Source: Pleurotus ostreatus/Saccharomyces cerevisiae fusant
Taxonomy: Eukaryota > Opisthokonta
DNA: 11,760 nucleotides
Direction: 5' to 3'
Assembly (NCBI GenBank): GCA_024196135.1
Contig: JAMQCK010001124.1
Location: 1-11,760 of the forward strand
The notes beneath the pieces were generated by a model, which ran no database searches, had not been told where the DNA came from, and was given only the letters and a program-made list of their open reading frames with translations. A program made the translations under genes and the position numbers. This document shows positions 11,312 through 11,760 of the stretch, piece after piece; position 1 is the first letter of the stretch; each line of letters begins with the position of its first letter.

Positions 11312-11760
11312 TGTGGGGAGTCTATACGGAGGACTCCTCCGTGCCCTCAGCTAGCAGACGCGGGAGCAGGCGGACATGTGCGCGATTCCATTGTTCTTGT
11401 AATTACTTCCGAGAAAGGCGAACATTGTACGTACGAAGACGGGCGCGCGCCTCGCGTCGCCCTTACTTACCTATTACTCCATGTACACGACGGCGAGCGG
11501 CCTACGTGGCGCCTCGCGCTTACGAATATGACACTTCTTCCTCTCAAACTCTCACCTAGTCTCTTCGTCGCTGCACGCGCCGAGCGAGACCCGAGGGGCG
11601 AGGGAAGTCCTCCAATTGAGTCGATACTCAGCACGTTACCGGCTGAGTTGAGTGGCGCGGCTACGCTAACGGGCCTAACGCACTCCTTCTCAAAGGAGAA
11701 CCACTCCGCGCCGACCGCTACGCTCGCAGGACCCCACGCGCGCGGCATACAGTCGCCGCA
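11312..11760 (+). repeat. 3' long terminal repeat
   Basis: Direct repeat of bases 1-449, preceded by a polypurine tract and starting with TGTGGGGAG. It ends at the last base of the window with CA, so it appears complete. In the integrated element it would supply the polyadenylation site, although no AATAAA is visible. LTRs are identical at the moment of insertion, so the lack of visible differences suggests a recent insertion or a consensus record. Confidence 0.97.
11327..11341. promoter_or_regulatory. Second copy of the CGG-N9-CCG palindrome, in the 3' LTR
   Basis: Identical to bases 16-30. It lies 19 bp downstream of the polypurine tract, at the beginning of the 3' LTR. If it is a factor-binding site, this copy could also act on host DNA downstream of the insertion. 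Confidence 0.4.

Larger units (their letters stand above)
1..11760 (+). mobile_element. Complete Ty3/gypsy chromovirus LTR retrotransposon with an extra 3' ORF
   Basis: The same 449-nt sequence bounds the window on both sides in direct orientation. Between the copies lie, in canonical order, a primer-binding site, a gag-pol frame with domain order PR-RT-RH-IN-chromodomain, and a polypurine tract. The order RT before integrase places it in Ty3/gypsy rather than Ty1/copia, and the C-terminal chromodomain places it among chromoviruses. An additional 942-aa frame sits between pol and the 3' LTR. Neither large frame has an internal stop. The window edges coincide with TG and CA, so flanking duplications cannot be examined, and the record could be a consensus rather than one genomic copy. 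A basidiomycete host is inferred from sequence style only. Confidence 0.96.

Noticed and set aside
1..11760. tRNA, rRNA or CRISPR features
   Set aside because: No cloverleaf-like element or regularly spaced repeat array was seen; the only long repeats are the LTRs.

Overview
The window is one complete LTR retrotransposon of the Ty3/gypsy superfamily, chromovirus branch, read on the + strand. It starts with the TG of the 5' LTR at base 1 and ends with the CA of the 3' LTR at base 11760, so no flanking host DNA or target-site duplication is visible. The host is most likely a filamentous fungus, probably a basidiomycete. This rests on the chromodomain fused to integrase, the GC-rich composition, the CT-rich tracts before start codons, and the style of the reverse transcriptase and RNase H. 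The organism call is inference, not proof.

Layout: 5' LTR (1-449); primer-binding site 3 nt further on (from 453); an ATG-free leader to 765; one intact fused gag-pol reading frame (766-8070, 2434 aa); a 375-nt non-coding gap with a TATA/CT-tract promoter-like arrangement (8071-8445); a second intact frame of 942 aa (8446-11274) that I do not recognise; a polypurine tract (11294-11308); and the 3' LTR (11312-11760). The two 449-nt LTRs look identical by eye. Both large frames are unbroken and every catalytic residue I looked for is present. The copy is therefore either very young and possibly active, or a curated consensus.

The gag-pol polyprotein carries, in order: a long N-terminal gag extension, a Lys/acidic/Gly low-complexity segment, a capsid-like region, one CCHC zinc knuckle, an aspartic protease (DTGA), reverse transcriptase (YIDD), RNase H with an extra internal segment, a charged linker, a zinc-binding plus DDE integrase, a GPY/F module and a chromodomain with its aromatic cage. 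Gag and protease would assemble and mature the particle, RT/RNase H would make cDNA primed at the PBS and PPT, and the integrase-chromodomain would place it, probably in chromatin with methylated H3 tails.

The part most worth attention is the second ORF. It lies where an envelope gene would be in a retrovirus-like element, but it has no signal peptide and no convincing membrane span. It looks like two folded lobes joined by a Ser/Arg/Gly-rich linker, and it appears to have its own promoter. At about 11.8 kb the element is roughly twice the length of a simple Ty3/gypsy element, partly because of this ORF.
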